A DNA stretch of 64,000 nucleotides from assembly GCA_002914805.1 (NCBI GenBank), contig JXTB01000002.1, forward strand, positions 618,463-682,462, in the 5' to 3' direction. The notes beneath the pieces are model-generated. The model did not search any database and had not been told where the DNA came from. It saw only the letters and a list, made by a program, of their open reading frames with translations. Origin of the DNA: Parasponia andersonii. Lineage: Eukaryota > Streptophyta > Magnoliopsida > Rosales > Cannabaceae. Made by a program: the position numbers and the translations under genes. Shown piece after piece: positions 22,345 to 36,255 of the stretch (position 1 is its first letter; the number at the start of each line of letters is the position of its first letter).

Positions 22345-25300
22345 TTAGTCTTCACGAGTCGAAGGTCTTGAGCAGCCGCAAAAACAATCCTTCTTCCGCC
22401 TCTGACGACTTTTCCTACTATTGTAAATGAAGTCCCTTAGGAGAACCCCAGTTTTACTTTCAGCAAATCTACTAGTTTTCCCTTTATTCTTGTGTTCATC
22501 CTCCAGTTTTAGCAAAATGTACTGGATGTTTTGCACCTCGAACTGCAGCTGTCCAATCTTTTCTGCTCCTTTTTGCGCCTCCTCCGTAACTCTCTTTTGT
22601 TGGACATTTCTGGCCTCTTCTGACTCCACTGAACTCTTCTCATCCAAAGATGAAGGACCCTCTTCTTCAATGTCCCTTGTCAGTTGATCATTGACATCAG
22701 CTAGCTGCACAATAGCCTCCTCAACCTCCAGTAACTGTCTTTGGACCATTTCGAATTCAGCATAGTTTACCTTGTTGCTTCTCTTGTTTATTTCCATCTT
22801 CTTTTTCAAATCGTGGACACTTCTTTGTAGACTTGTTAACTTTTGAGCATCAGAAACAAGTCTTTCCAAGATTTTTCCCCTGTTACTTTCTTGGTTACAC
22901 ATTCTGTTGAAAGATACCTCCAGCTTGTCAATGCCAAGATCCTTCTCAACCTGTACTTTTGATGAGGAATCCTTGAATTTCTGCTCTGCTCCTTTATACA
23001 GATGGCGTGAAGTTGCATCCTCAATTGGTTCAGATGCCTGGTTTTGTGTCTCATCAACGGGCGCATCCTTGCTGTTGTGTTGTTCCTCTGTAGTTTCCCA
23101 TAATTCGAGCATCTGCTCATCAGTCCCACCATTCTTTATCCTGCTTCTTCCGTACAATGAAGAATCTGAGACTTGATCTAGCGGAATGTCTTTCATCAAA
23201 ATCCCATTTTCAGCTTTACTCCTCTGGGAATGGCGGTTATCAATGAGCTCATTATTGTTTTTCGCCTCTTCAATTGCAATGCCTTCCTCTTGGAGCATGT
23301 TGCCTCTATTCAAATCCTGAGTCTCTTCACTGTCAGCTTCAACCTTGATCTTGGCCTTTACAGTTTCCTGCACAGCAAGTCTTTCCACTTCTTCTCGCAT
23401 GGCCCTTTCAACTGCTTCAATTGCAAGCTTTTCCATTTCTTCCACCATTGCCTTCTCAACTTCTTTAATAGTATTCTGCATTTTCTGCAAATCCAGAATT
23501 CCGTCTCGGATCTTAGTAGTTTGAGGTTGTTTGAGCTCTTCACCACTGTTTTCAAAAAGATGACTTGTCATTACCACACCCTGGAGATGCAGACATAATA
23601 AATATCAGGATCAGAAACAGACTTACTAATCAAAGATTGAACTAACAAATCAGCAGTCATAAGGTTCAAGAATACTGAGACGAACTTGTATGCATCCAAA
23701 TGTTCTTATGTGACCGTTTCTGCCTTGTGGACAGTAAAATTCACCACTAAAAAGAAATGTATACATCCAAGTAAATTAAAATTAATAAGTTGCTACCTAC
23801 AGAAGTGATTAAATCCAGATTTTCGTCATGCAATTAGCTCGCACAATTACAAATCCGCATTTACATGTAAAAAAGGATCAAGGCCAAAGTAGTAGATCAT
23901 TTTAATTATTAACATTTTTCTAGAGACATTGTTACCTTTTTCACATGACTCCCTGCTGCTAGAAGCTTTGTTTTCAGTTGAGCACTGTGCTCAAGAGATG
24001 CTACATTCTCTCTCAAAGAAGCTATGACAGGAACATATGCAGACAACTGGGCCTCCAGTCTTCCAATATGGCTTTCCAAAAAGCCTACTTCGGATTTAAT
24101 CTGTTCAATTTCCATGGTTTTGGCGGACCTTTCATTTTCAAGACTCTCGCAAACTTCAACAAGCTCGTCTACTTTATTTTCAAGCAGGACTTCACGAACA
24201 GCTGATATCTGAAGATCAAAATAAAAGGATGCAGCCTCTGCCTCCCAAAGTTCAAAATCATTGTTTTTTTCTTGCAACTCTGAACTTAAATTTTCTTCTT
24301 TGATCCTGTGTTCTTCAATTTCTTTGCATAACATTCCCACCTTAGTCTCCAAAGTTTCATTCACTTCTCGAAGGTTCTCAATTTCCTTTTTCTGATTAAA
24401 GCCATCCTCAGTTAGTTCCAGAATCTTTTCCGCAAGAATTTCTCTATTTAATTTCAATTCTTCACATTCCATCTTCAGTTCCTCAACGATCTCGCATAAC
24501 TTCACATTCAAGTTCTCCGTCGCTTTAATCTTCAGCTCAGCTTCTGAGAGCTCTGATGTCTTCTGTTTTAGAAAATCCTTTTTAGTCAAAATTTGGAGGC
24601 TTAGTTGATCATTTAACTCCTTGACTTCATGCAACTCCTTGTCCAACATCTCGACTGACTCACTTAAATCTGCATTTTCTGCTTCTTTATTCAGCAACTT
24701 CTCCCTCAACATTCCAGTCTCTACCTTGAGATCACTGTTAACCTCACAGAGTGTGTTCAGATTCCCAGACAGTTCTTTCAGTTCCATAGCTTTCTCTACT
24801 GTGAAGCTTTCCAAAACCAAAGATAAAGTGTTAAGAGATACTGCTTCCTGTAGAATAGAATTATTTTCCTCAGCAAGGCAGATCTTTTCCTCCTTAAGGT
24901 CCAAAAGTTTCTCAAGTAAAGATCTATTCTCTTTGAACACCTTGGAATTTTGTTCCTGCAAACTGATGTAAGATTCCTGCAGAGTCACCATTTTCACATG
25001 CAGAATTTCTAATTCAACCTTTAGTACTTCCTCCTGCTGCTCTCTCTTGCTCACTTCCAACCTCAAGTTAGCATTCATATCTTGAAGCTCTTGCTTATCA
25101 TTTTGCAACATGTTATACTGGCCCCTCATGATCCCAAATTCCTGCTCAAGGGTCTGTTTTTCTGATTCGAGTTCTGCACCAGCATCTCTAAATTGCTGCA
25201 GAAAAGTTAAACAGACTGAGTTCTCAACCAGCAATTGTTGCTCCCCATCCTCGCTTCTCAAAAGAGAACTTTTTAAGTCCTCAATATTATCCAAAATGTA

Positions 25301-28300
25301 CCTCACTGAAATTTGCTCTTTATCAAACTTCTTTTCGTGTCCATGATTGGGCTCGATTTGGAGAGCACTAAACAACAGACGAATCCCCAATCTCAACTTT
25401 TCGATTTCATTAACCAAGAATTCTGCTTCCACCTGCTGCTCAAGATTTTCACTCTCAAGTTCAGAGATGAGTTTGTCAGAGAACTTGGATGCCTCAACAT
25501 GTTTCTGACATTCAAGGAGCAGAGAAAAATTCTTCTCCTCCAAATCTTCAATAAACTTCTGCAAGATGAAGATCTCAATCTGAGCATTTACAGCTCTATC
25601 TAGTTCCTCTTCAAATTCTTTCTTTCCCAACCTACTCTTTTCCTGTAAGATGTGGACATCATACTGTAAACCTGCCAATCTAGCGTCAGTCGACTGCATA
25701 TAACTTGAATGTTGTTGCTTTTCTACAAGAAGGGAACTGCGGAGTTCTTCAACCTGATGCACAGTGGATTCTTTCTCCTTCTCCAAGTCAGAATATTTCT
25801 CTTCTAATTTGGTAAATCTCTTTTCCAGTTTTCCCAGTCTTTGTTCAACATTTTCCAATTGGGACACCAAGGTGCTTCTCTCGTTAAGAAGATTGGACTT
25901 CTCATTGTTGAGCATCTGGCACATTTCTTCTAAGCTCTTCGATTTTATCCTTAACTGTTCAAGCTCCAGATTAGCACCAGAGAAGGAATTCTCCAGCAAG
26001 GTGTTCTTTTCCAAGAGCCTTTGCATATTCTCTGTGACAATCTGTAACTGTGACAGTAGAGCAGCTTTTTCAGCAACGAGACTCGATTTTTCTCCCTGGA
26101 GAAAGTGGCAGGATTCTTGCAATTTTTCAACCTTTTCTCTTAAATCCTCCAACTCAATATTCAATCCTGACAGGGAGCCTTGCAGAATAGAATTCTCTGT
26201 TGAAAGTTTCCCCATATCCTTCATCTTCTCATAAAGAACTTCTTTCTCATCTCTGTCTCTTTTACTGATCTCTTTCAGCTTTGAGTTCTCATCTTGCAAG
26301 TCCTTTATAGATGACTCAAGTGATTCAGGGTTTAAACCAACCGAATCCACTTGCTTCATTATAGAGTGGTATCTATTTGTCAAGCTCTTTAATTCCTCAT
26401 TTAAATGCCCAATTTCCTGCTGAAGGGAGTCACTTTGGTCCTCTTTTCGTGCAACCTCATTTTCAAGTTTCTCTTTCATTTCTTTCAAGCTAAAGATTTC
26501 ATCTTGGAGATTCTTCAGGGAGATGGTGCTTGAAAGGCTGAGTTCAGAGAGACTCCTGTTTTCTTCCTTAACCCATTGCATTTCTTCTTCCATGTCATGT
26601 TTGCATATCTCCAGATCCTTCAACATTTGGAGCCCACTCTTAAGCTCCAATGCCAAGGCTCTTTGGTCCTCTTGAGATTGAGAATGCAACTTCTGCAGTG
26701 CTTGGAGAGTGGCTTCAACTTGCAGAAACCTTGAGTGCTCCTCTCGCATTAGGTTTTGAAATTTCTTCAATTCATCATTTTTTTCTGAAAGTTCTTGGTC
26801 TTTCCTAGAAATCTTCTGAAACAAATCATCTGCTTCTGACAGTAGGGTATGATTTGTTGTCTCCAACAGGACACACTGTTCTTCAGCACTTTTTAATCTT
26901 GCAGCTCCCATCAGAATTTCACCATTTAATCGTTCTGCATTCACTTGAGCTTGAGAAATTTCAGCTTCCATCATAGCAATTATCTCCATGCACTGCTTGT
27001 ACTGGAGAGCTGCAGCTTCTTTTTCTTCATTCAGCTTAGCAAGGGCTTTCTGTAGTGCTTCAACTTCAGCTTCTGCTCTTTGAATTTGCTCAGTAAGTAA
27101 TCTGGCATTTTCCTCAGCAAGTGAGATCTTAGATTCCAAAGCAGATATTTTCTCAAGACATTGTTTGTACCGAACAAGCCCCGCTTCCTTCTCAGCCTCT
27201 AATATAGAAAGTTCTTGCTTAAGATTCTGACATTCAGTTTCTGCCCTACATGCTCGTTCACTTTGTCCCTTTCCATCCTCTTCAGCTTGAGATAACAGAG
27301 TCTGCAGGTTAGATATCTTCTTTAAACACTGATTGAATTGAAGAAGACCAGCATCCCTCTCAGCTTCCAGTCCCGAAAGAGCTTCCTTCAATATTTTGAT
27401 TTCAATTTCAGCTTTACTTGCTCGTTCATCTAGTCGTCCAGCATCTTTTTGTGCATGATTAAGTTCTCTCTCCAGATTAGATAACTTCTCCGCATTCTGC
27501 TGATATTGAAAAAGGAGAGTATCCTTTTCAGCTTGCACCTTTGCCAAAGTTTTCTTTAAGCTTTGAACCTCAGTTTCAGCTTTTGATGCACGTTCAGACT
27601 CAAAAAGGACCTGATTCTTGAGATTCTGGTTCCCACTTGATATCTGAGAAACACCATCTTCAAAATTTTGTCCACTCTCTTCTGCTTCAGGGAAATTTAA
27701 GCCCTTTCTTATTTTTCCATCCGCAACCTTGGGATTTTCTGGCACTGCTCCTCTTGAATTAAACATCTCATTCAGCTGTTTTAGACCCCTTTTGCTTGTC
27801 CCAGGGTCAGATTCTTCTGAATTCCTGCCATTGCTTTTCAATGTAAATAAGTTGGTTGAAGAGAGTCCCAATGCATCCTTATGCAAGTCATCTGGTTCAA
27901 GTAATGCACGAATTGGATGCGGCCTTTCTGGTGTATGGGGTTCAGCCTCAGGTCCCCCTGAAGAGCCTAACTGTGACTCATCACCAAGTGCATAAGGTAG
28001 TTGGTTGGGAAATGCTTCTGCCATAGTTCGATGGGCATGGCGCAGCTCCACAGTTGCATGATCATACCTCTCTGCTAATGCACGATAAGCTCGGTAGAAC
28101 TCCTCAACCAGCTTCATGAGTTCTGGACGTTTCTTGTAGTACATTTCTGCCCTCCTTGCAAAGGAATCAGCATCTTCTTCAATGAGCTTGATCATTGATT
28201 TCACTTTGGCATCCATGTCTGCATAAGACAATGCAGAGTTATGGTAAAGACACCTATGTTTATGCGTGCAGAAATAAGTTTTTTGAGAAAACACAGAATT

Positions 28301-29470
28301 ATGTTGTGGCACTAAATCCGTTTTTTTTCTATAGAATATCAAAATAAAAGAGAATAGGCATCTCTAACTTGACATAATTTTATCATGCTGTTGTTCATCA
28401 TTTGGAACGTGCTACTTGGAATTTCAGTGATCCTGTTGAGAGCTAACTTACGGCTTTTTGTGGCATTTGAGACAAGCTGAATGGCAATATAACCCTTCAC
28501 AGCTAGTTTTTCTTACTCCTTTAGTACAAGATGGAATCTAAGTAAACAAAGGATAAGTTTATATGACTAGACTGATACCGTACAAGTAGAACCAACAAAA
28601 TTATCATGAGAAGAGAACTATATCTTTGGTTCTAAGTAGGATTCAAAAGTACACCCAGTACATTCGTCTTGATCTCTATCCAACTAAAGTAATTCTCTAA
28701 TACATATGTAAGGGAAGTCCAAAATATATATGATGATGAAAAAGCTCCATATCAGTATCCTAAAAAGAAGCACCATCAACAATTATTTAAGTGATTCCTT
28801 ATTTTCTCTCTCTTATTTATTTGCCTTGCCAAGATATTAGTAAAGCTTTGCGAGATTTTTGTCTCTAATACACATGTAAGGGAAGTCCAAAATATATATG
28901 ATGATGAAAAAGCTCCATATCAGTATCCTAAAAAGAAGCACCATCAAGAATTTACTGCTCCTTTGGATTTAAGTGATTCCTTATTTTCTCTCTCTTATTT
29001 ATTTGCCTTGCCAAGATATTAGTAAAGCTTTGCGAGCTTTTTGTCTCTAATACATATGTAAGGGAAGTCCAAAATATATATGATGATGAAAAAGCTCCAT
29101 ATCAGTATCCTAAAAGAAGCACCATCAACAAGTAACTGCTCCTTTGGATTTAAGTGATTCCTTATTTTCTCTCTCTTTATTATTTGCCTTGCCAAGATAT
29201 TAGTAAAGCTTTGCGAGCTTTTTGTAATTCTTAAGGTGAGATTAAGACATGAACAACCGAAAAAGTTAAATGAGGACAATGAGCCCATTGTTTGGGAACG
29301 CTCTATTTCACTCAGAGTAATCACTTTTATACAAAAACAAATGAATAATTGGACTGAACATCCAGACCTGTTAGGTTGTCTTGAAGCCATTTTGAATTCT
29401 TGGGGCTAATGTGACTGTCCCACCACCAAGAATATAAGCGTCTGGACTCGGAGTGTAATAAGGTTCCCAT
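22345..29470 (-). CDS. NET1: NETWORKED 1 (KIP1-like) actin-binding protein, 3 coding exons
   Basis: Exons on the minus strand: 29368-29470, 23936-28218, 22345-23580, in phase, 1873 aa; this is slightly longer than Arabidopsis NET1A/NET1D (about 1.7-1.75 thousand residues, from memory). Exon 1 encodes [20 protein letters not shown], the start of the plant-only NAB actin-binding domain (about residues 13-92, continuing as [10 protein letters not shown], then [20 protein letters not shown]). A proline/acidic linker (130-200) leads into some 1500 residues of coiled coil rich in Glu, Lys, Leu and Gln, with heptad spacing and many repeated [11 protein letters not shown]-like units. The family's C-terminal block [18 protein letters not shown] lies at about 1807-1824, before a basic tail with Cys-Phe-Cys-Gly-Cys. 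Known NET1 proteins link actin filaments to plasma membrane and plasmodesmata. The M at 28200 that opens the long frame is internal (Asp-Met-Asp-Ala), not the start. Confidence 0.96.
28694..29224. repeat. Three-copy tandem repeat (168-182 bp unit) in NET1 intron 1
   Basis: Units begin at 28694, 28862 and 29044 with tctctaata. Each then runs through 'atgtaagggaagtccaaaat', 'gatgatgaaaaagctccata' and 'ttgccttgccaagatattag' to 'agctttgcgag'. The first unit lacks about 14 bases (ctgctcctttggat) present in the other two. The units are nearly identical, pointing to recent duplication. The repeat fills over half of the 1.15-kb intron. Confidence 0.9.
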
Positions 29471-30720
29471 GACACCAGCTAAGACCAACCACAGAAAAGG
29501 TTTTGATTTGATTAAAGTCTGGTCCTTGCACCAGTAAAGCCCCAGATACTGGATCCAGGCCAGAATATAATTTCTACAAGATTCCGGCTGCCCAACTATA
29601 TGCTAAACGAGGTTTTTCGCTTCTATATCTAAGAGTTCTTCCACCTGAACAATAAATCATCAAGTTGAAATGAAGTCAGAAACTTCCAAGGAGATCTTTA
29701 GAATTAAATGAAGCTTCTTAGACTATGAAATATTGAAATGGAAAGAGTGTAAAACTCTCATTACCAGTTCAGTTTCGCAGACCCAATATTTGGGAAGATG
29801 CAACTCCTTACTTCATTTCAATGAGCCTTCAACTGCCCAAATTGAGACCTGCTGATCCAAAGAAAAAGGAAAGGAAATAAGTATCAGAATTAGATCATTA
29901 AATAATTAAAAAAAAATAAGGAAACAAACAAAATTAATAAACAAAGAATGTGACTACAGATATTTTGAGTTGATCAAGGAACAAACCACTAGGAACTAGA
30001 AGTGCAAAGATGAGGCATATAGACCTTGATCTCCATAATCAAAACGTAATCTCAATAGAAGATCCTAAAAACACAAACTATGAATGCTAATACGCAGATT
30101 GAGATCCAGACATATAAAAGTAACACCCACAGAAGCAAAAAGAAGATCTTTTTGCAAAACGACTTTCCACGAAACAGTTACACGTGACAATTTTCAATCC
30201 ACCAAAAATCAAGAACTTACCGGAGGAATGAAAACCCAGCTGGATATCCGATCAATAAGTGAAGCTACAAATCAAAAGAAAAAAAAAAAAAAAAACAAGC
30301 AATTACTTATAAGAACAATAATGCTCATAAAACCCGGAAAAAAAACTGAACCATGAGATAAAAAAACTTACCAAATGAGTGAATCCAGTAATGGGTTCTT
30401 ACAAGCAAGCAAAGCTACCATTGAAACTAAGCCAAAACCATTGATTTTACGAAAATGGGTATCCACAGAAACTGAAAAAAATCGATTATTTGTGCACCAT
30501 TTGGATCAAAAGTACCAAAAGAATGAAAAACTGGTAATGGGTTTTGATCTGCAGCTGTGATAGTACAACTCAGCTGCAAAGTAATACCTCTCACCCCATT
30601 TTCTCTCTCTCACTGCGCTCTGAAACAGTTTCTCTGCTATGTGCTATCTTCTCTCTCTATTGGGTGCTTTGCATTTTATCCTCGGACATGGAACTGTCAC
30701 TGTTTGATGACTCGTGAACT
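29471..30720 (-). promoter_or_regulatory. NET1 5' leader and promoter region (not resolved)
   Basis: This stretch lies directly upstream of the NET1 start codon. A CT/GA-rich patch at 30600-30660 may mark the transcript start. There are several potential splice signals on the minus strand, so one or more leader introns are possible, but I cannot fix them. The plus-strand frames of 60-90 codons overlap in different frames and are not convincing. Confidence 0.4.
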
Positions 30721-33700
30721 GTAAAGGTAAGACAGAGAAAGAGAATGAGAGTAGCCAGTAAAAAAGTAACACAGGTTTGTAATTTATTTTCTATTTTTTC
30801 AAAAATGAGAAAAATAAAATGTAATCTAATTCTTCTAAGACTTTATTAGCTATTAAAAATTGTAGTTACAATTCATTTAATTAGTTCTTAATACAAAACG
30901 GTCATATTCCTTGAATCTCTGTCGTTACAGTAAGTGTTTTGTTGGGCCTGAATTTGTTGACATCTTTTTTTTTTTTAATTCCGTTACTATATTTAGTGTG
31001 GACTGTGGAATGTAGTCTACCTGGAATAGAAATTTCTGTGGCACTGGAAAGGACTAATCTACCCTTAATTAAGCTCTTTTTCCCATTAATATTTTTGAGT
31101 CTCAACCTTGCTTAGCATCTCAAAAATGTTCTTTCTTGGTTTCTGAATTATTCTGTATATTTATTTCTTAATCCTAGGAATAACTTGGGTTTTTTCTTTT
31201 TCTCTCTTTTTGGTTCAATGCTTTTGATGAGCATGTGTGATGTGAGTCATGTCCATTGTTTTTGCTCATTTTTTCCCCTTCTTTTTTGTCTTGTTTCCTT
31301 TACTGTCTTTCCTTCTTTCTGTAGAGTATGGACAAAGTACTTTATCTTGTTTGGATTAGGCTTAGGCTTAGCTATTATGAAAGCATTTTTCACCTACCGA
31401 AATAATTCTTTTCTTTTCTTCCTTTAAAAAACAGAATAATTATTTTCTTTTTTTTTTCCCCTTTTTCTGCTTCTTTTTTTTTTTTTCCCTGGGTTTTGTT
31501 TGCTGTTCTCTTCCCTAATTAAAATCAAGTTTCCCTAATCTTTGTCCAACTAGTTTACTTATAAGATTAACATTGTGTTTGTTTGGTTTCTTCCCTCGTT
31601 AGATTATCAACCCAATGAAAAAAAAAATGTTTCTCTGCTAGAAGAAAAGTTACATTATATATGATTATTTACTCCAAACACTTCGGTATTACATTTTGTT
31701 GATTTTTTTTTCTAAATAGAGAAAAAATTGACTCAAATCTAAACAAATTAACAACTAAGTAGATATTTTCTCTTCTCAAAAAAAAATCAATATTTTTTTT
31801 CGGATCCTAATAAATAGAATGTGTCTTATATTATACATATGTTGTTTCAATGATGCCCCCAATCATGGCTTCTAATGATGGTTCTCATTCCATGTATGGC
31901 CAAGGGACTTTAATTTTTTTAGTTCTTTTTCTTAAAACAACCAACAAACAATTAACTATGTTAACTATTTGTTTTATTTATCAAAATATGAAATGCTCAC
32001 ATGTAATTCTATCTACAAGCTTGCAATGAGCAGAACCATGCATATACTTTAACATTCCAATAATTTTGGACCCTTTTTTTTTGTGAAACAACAATAATGT
32101 TAGATGATAGCTAGCAGCCAAAGAAAAAGAAATGGCCCATGCTGAAGCTGCATAGCTAGGCTACATGTACAACATTTCTTTGAAAGTTAGCACAACCTTT
32201 TTTTTTTTTGAACACTTTAGCACAACCTTTTTATTTGAATTCAGATTCTCTAACATATAAAACCACCAAAGAGCTACAAATTGTTGGGATTTAGATTCTC
32301 AGAATAAATAATTGCAAAAATATAAAGAACGTTAATGGAATTCAGATTGTGAATGATATTAGTCACCCTTTTTTGTAAGGTGGACCATCACCTTTTCATG
32401 GTGGGTCTGTTTGGACGGTGGCGGTGCCACCCCTTGTCGTCACTATTAAGAAAATTCAGGTATCACATCTATTTCTCTATAAGGTTTAGGATTAAATTTT
32501 GGAGACAAAATAATCTGTTTTAATGTTTTTCAAATTTCTTTCTTAATTGGGAAAATATCATAGTTCTTAGACAAAGCTCTAGATATGGATATACTTGAAA
32601 TTTGTGGAAAGTTTGAAGCAAATATAGTGGTAGCTCAACTATATACTATTGGAGTGNNNNNNNNNNNNNNNNNNNNNNNNNNNNNNNNNNNNNNNNNNNN
32701 NNNAAAAATAACTATCTATTATATATAATATGGCCATATGCAAAATATATGTAGAACATTTCAAGATTTAGTTTGGAATTTTATTTTCTAAAAAGTTGGA
32801 CCTTGTAGTTGACTGATTTGGGCTAAGAAATAGATAACTCATTTCCCTTCAAAACAACAACCAAAAAAAAAAGAAAAAGAAAAAGAAAAGAAATAGATAC
32901 CTCATTTAGGTTGTTCATATTAAAAATGGGTACTAGTGCTGCTACCTGGATGGAGATTCCTGAAAACCACAGTGTGTTTAAATAAATGATTATTGGTGCG
33001 AGGATAAGATTGGAAAAAGAGAAAATTGATGGGAGGGGATAGTAATTAGAAAACCGGTTCCCGTTGAAAATTTTCGTGTCTGCCTCTTGTCCTGCTAACA
33101 AATAACCTCACATTACACATATTCAAACGATTCGTTTCTTTAACAAATTCCCACAAAATATCCTTCATAATTTTAGGGTGATATGTAGTCAATCACGATA
33201 ACACAAACACTTAAAATGTGCACATATACCACTAAAAACATCTTTTGGGTCAAAGCATATACAACCCGAAATCATCCATATGAAACACATATACAAAGAA
33301 CAAAATAAAGTTTTTTATTTTTCTTTTATTTCGCATGTTTGGACATTGTAAATATTTTTTGAAGTGTATTATTATATACTTGTTTATTTATTATATCAAG
33401 TTTTTATTTGGAATAATATAGACTATTTCTTATATTTTGGTATGTTTGACGATAATGATATTTATTTACAGTATATTGATCGAGACAACAATTTCTGAAT
33501 CACACAAAATTCAAAACTATCATGGGGAAAGAAAATGGAAGGAGGAGGAGAAAACTCATATTCCTGTTTTTCCTATTTGCAAAGGGAAAATTGAGTGGTG
33601 CTGAAAGAAACAGCACACTAATTTTGGAATGACATCATTGCATAGCATTGTTGAATTAGCATGGAGAAAAAAAAAAAATTTCTAAAATGATTGCTAGAGT

Positions 33701-36055
33701 TTACCTACCATAAAAAGAAAATTACAATGGCAGAAGAGGTAGGAAATTTGAAAACAAAGGGATCAGTGCACTTATTTCATAGGTACTAGTTTAAGATTCA
33801 TTATTCTTGCAACTGTCTCTTTGACTTTCATTTGTTGTAATAAGCACAAATTTGTAATTTCTTTTTTTTTTTCCTTGCCGAAACTTAACTTTTGTTAGTA
33901 ATACCCAATGAAAGGATCTCGGATTGTGCTAGAGACAGTGTGATTTCATAAGAAATATCTATGAAATTCACACTAATGATCCACGGCTATAATTGAAAAA
34001 ATACATGTGTATGCGTGATTTGTTAGATCTGATATTTAGTAATAGTGAATTTGAAGTGGTGTCTATTCTAAGGCAAAACAGCAAATGAGCTGCACATGAT
34101 GAATGACCTGTAGGGATATTGACTTAGTGATCACGTGGATGATTGATTTTATATGATCAATTGGCACATGAATGATTGAATTGGACCAGTCAAGAACCCT
34201 AACCTAACGTCCTTGTTAGGCAAAAATGTCAAGTGCTTATTATATATGGACCATCTTTGGTTCGGCAATGCTACGGACTAGCTAGGGCTATATTGTTTGT
34301 CGCACTTGTATTATTACCTTTTTGTTATGGAATAATAACCAATAATGGTGGTAAAAAGGCAAATTTTCACTTGAGAAGTTATTTTAAAAACAATGTGAAA
34401 AATTTGAAATGATTAAAGTCTAAGACTAGAGAAAAGATAAAAAGTAAAAGCTATATGAACATCCTCATCATAGAATAATAGTATTTTCCACAATAAAATA
34501 TGTAACTTACCATATTTAAGATTTGATTATTACTTCACTTACCAAACATTATTTTATGGATCAATATTTCTTAATACCTCTTTTTTACCCCTATTGATCA
34601 ATTTGGTCACACTTCCAAGTTAAACGGCATTGGTCTTTTAGGGTATGGTGATTGGTGTAATGAGTTACAAGTATAAGTGCAAATCAACCCGAAAAACCAA
34701 AAATGCATGGATGGATTTCCTTTTAGTTCTTAATTATACTTGCGTGTGTGTATATACATATACATAGATATAATCGACCATCGAATGGATTTTCACAAAT
34801 TTCATCAGTTTGTTATAGCTTTTCTAGGAACACACAAGGGAAGAAAAAAAAAAAAAAAGCATGTAACTAAAGAAAGCAAAAGTTAGACAAGCATATCTAA
34901 TCAACATATATTGGTTGACTTGAATATCATGTACCAAATTGTGGTGCAACGCCCAACAAGCTCATCACTAGATAAGATGATGCTATCTTTATATCTAAAG
35001 AAGACAAGGAGCTTCATTACTTTCTTAGCATTTGCCCAGGTATACCGTTTATGTCACGCCTTCTTAAACAATATATTTAAGCCTATATGTCGTACTCATA
35101 TTGATATTACTACCCAACAAACGTTACAATGCTTTGAAGGCACTAACTAGAGTTTGCAAACAGCCAATCACCGACCCCATAAGATGATGTATATATAATT
35201 TTCTCTCACTCTCATTATTGAGTAGCTAAGTAGGCAAAAGTTTTAAATTTTATATATATGGATATTCAGTGTAGATTTTAAGTCCCATATAAACATCACT
35301 TAATTTACACTTTCAAAACTAGCAATTCCCCACCAACCACCATAAACACCAAACAATTGTCTACAAAATCTAATAAAGTGGCTCATGAGTTTGAAAAAGG
35401 GGAGATCATCGAGAAAGTTGTGTCAAAATAATATATGGACCCAACCCTAAGGACCCCATTTCATATTATGTTTTCGTTTTCTAGTGTTGTTGCCAGCTAT
35501 GTGTGACCCTGTTCATGTTTCCTCTCAAGGATTCTGAAAAATCAAGTCATTATAACTTTGTGAAAAGTATAATAAACTAATGTTTGGGGTTGTTCTAACA
35601 AGTGAGAAAGATGATGATAATGATAAAGAGTAATATATTTTCAACCATATATATAGATATATATATATATTGCCATATATGCCTCAAAAGGCACAACGTT
35701 ATGTTTTATAGAAAACAAAATGACCAGACAATTGAAAAGCCATGGCTCCCCACACCTCATCCATGTGGAGCAATTTGGGCTATTGGCCGACTCGTTTCTT
35801 TTGTCACTAATGGGAAATTGTATAAATTTGAATCAAAGAACATTAATGTTTTGACTCTTACATGACAAATTATGAGATCATATGATGAATTTCAGGTACT
35901 CACGTGACAACATAGGCACAATTTCGTGCGAAAATATTGAAAGGTATATGGTCCACCTCCTAATTTACATGCGATTTTACACCATGAATAAGCACCACAA
36001 GCACCTCTTAATAAAGTTCATATTTTGCGTGTGTATAGGATGCTCTCCTTACTAT
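30721..36055. other. Long intergenic region, no gene seen
   Basis: 5.3 kb of AT-rich DNA upstream of NET1, ending at the TIR element. Short direct duplications (gcacaacctttttttttt near 32192 and 32219), T and A runs, and an assembly gap at 32657-32703. No frame has family wording; the longest (92 codons, 32823-33101 minus) is low-complexity in part. No tRNA, miRNA hairpin or transposon end was recognised by eye. Confidence 0.55.
32657..32703. other. Assembly gap (47 N)
   Basis: A run of 47 undetermined bases. A single N also occurs at 55171 inside the solo LTR. Confidence 1.
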
Positions 36056-36190
36056 AAATTATTAGGATAAACTCATTTTCGGCCCTTGAATTTCAGACTG
36101 AATCCCATTTTATACCTTGATTTTTAAATAACTTATTTGAGGCATTCGATCTACCAAAGTTTCTTAATTTCCCTTTTTTTTTTTTTTTTT

Positions 36191-36255
36191 GAACAAATCA
36201 ACAATTGCAACTCACCAACCAGCTGTAATAAGAGCAGTGAAAATTTCTCTTTTTT
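36191..36255 (+). repeat. Partial duplicate of the LTR start, just outside the 5' LTR
   Basis: GAACAAATCAACAATTG and about 35 further bases repeat the first part of the LTR that begins at 36256, followed by a T-rich link. It is not in the 3' LTR, which has a single start. Left of it is a run of about 19 T. It could be a leftover of a tandem duplication or of an earlier insertion of the same family at this T-run. Confidence 0.7.

Noticed and set aside
24621-26234. Several plus-strand frames of 116-156 codons, Ser/Phe-rich
   Set aside because: Antisense to the Glu/Lys/Leu-rich coiled coil of NET1; the composition is what GAA/AAG/CTT codons give on the other strand.
28200-28342. Upstream Met at 28342 as the start of NET1
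   Set aside because: This reading runs through intron sequence; the true first exon at 29368-29470 supplies the missing NAB domain start in phase.
31185-31427. 80-codon Phe-rich frame
   Set aside because: Low-complexity T-rich DNA; no start context, no family wording.
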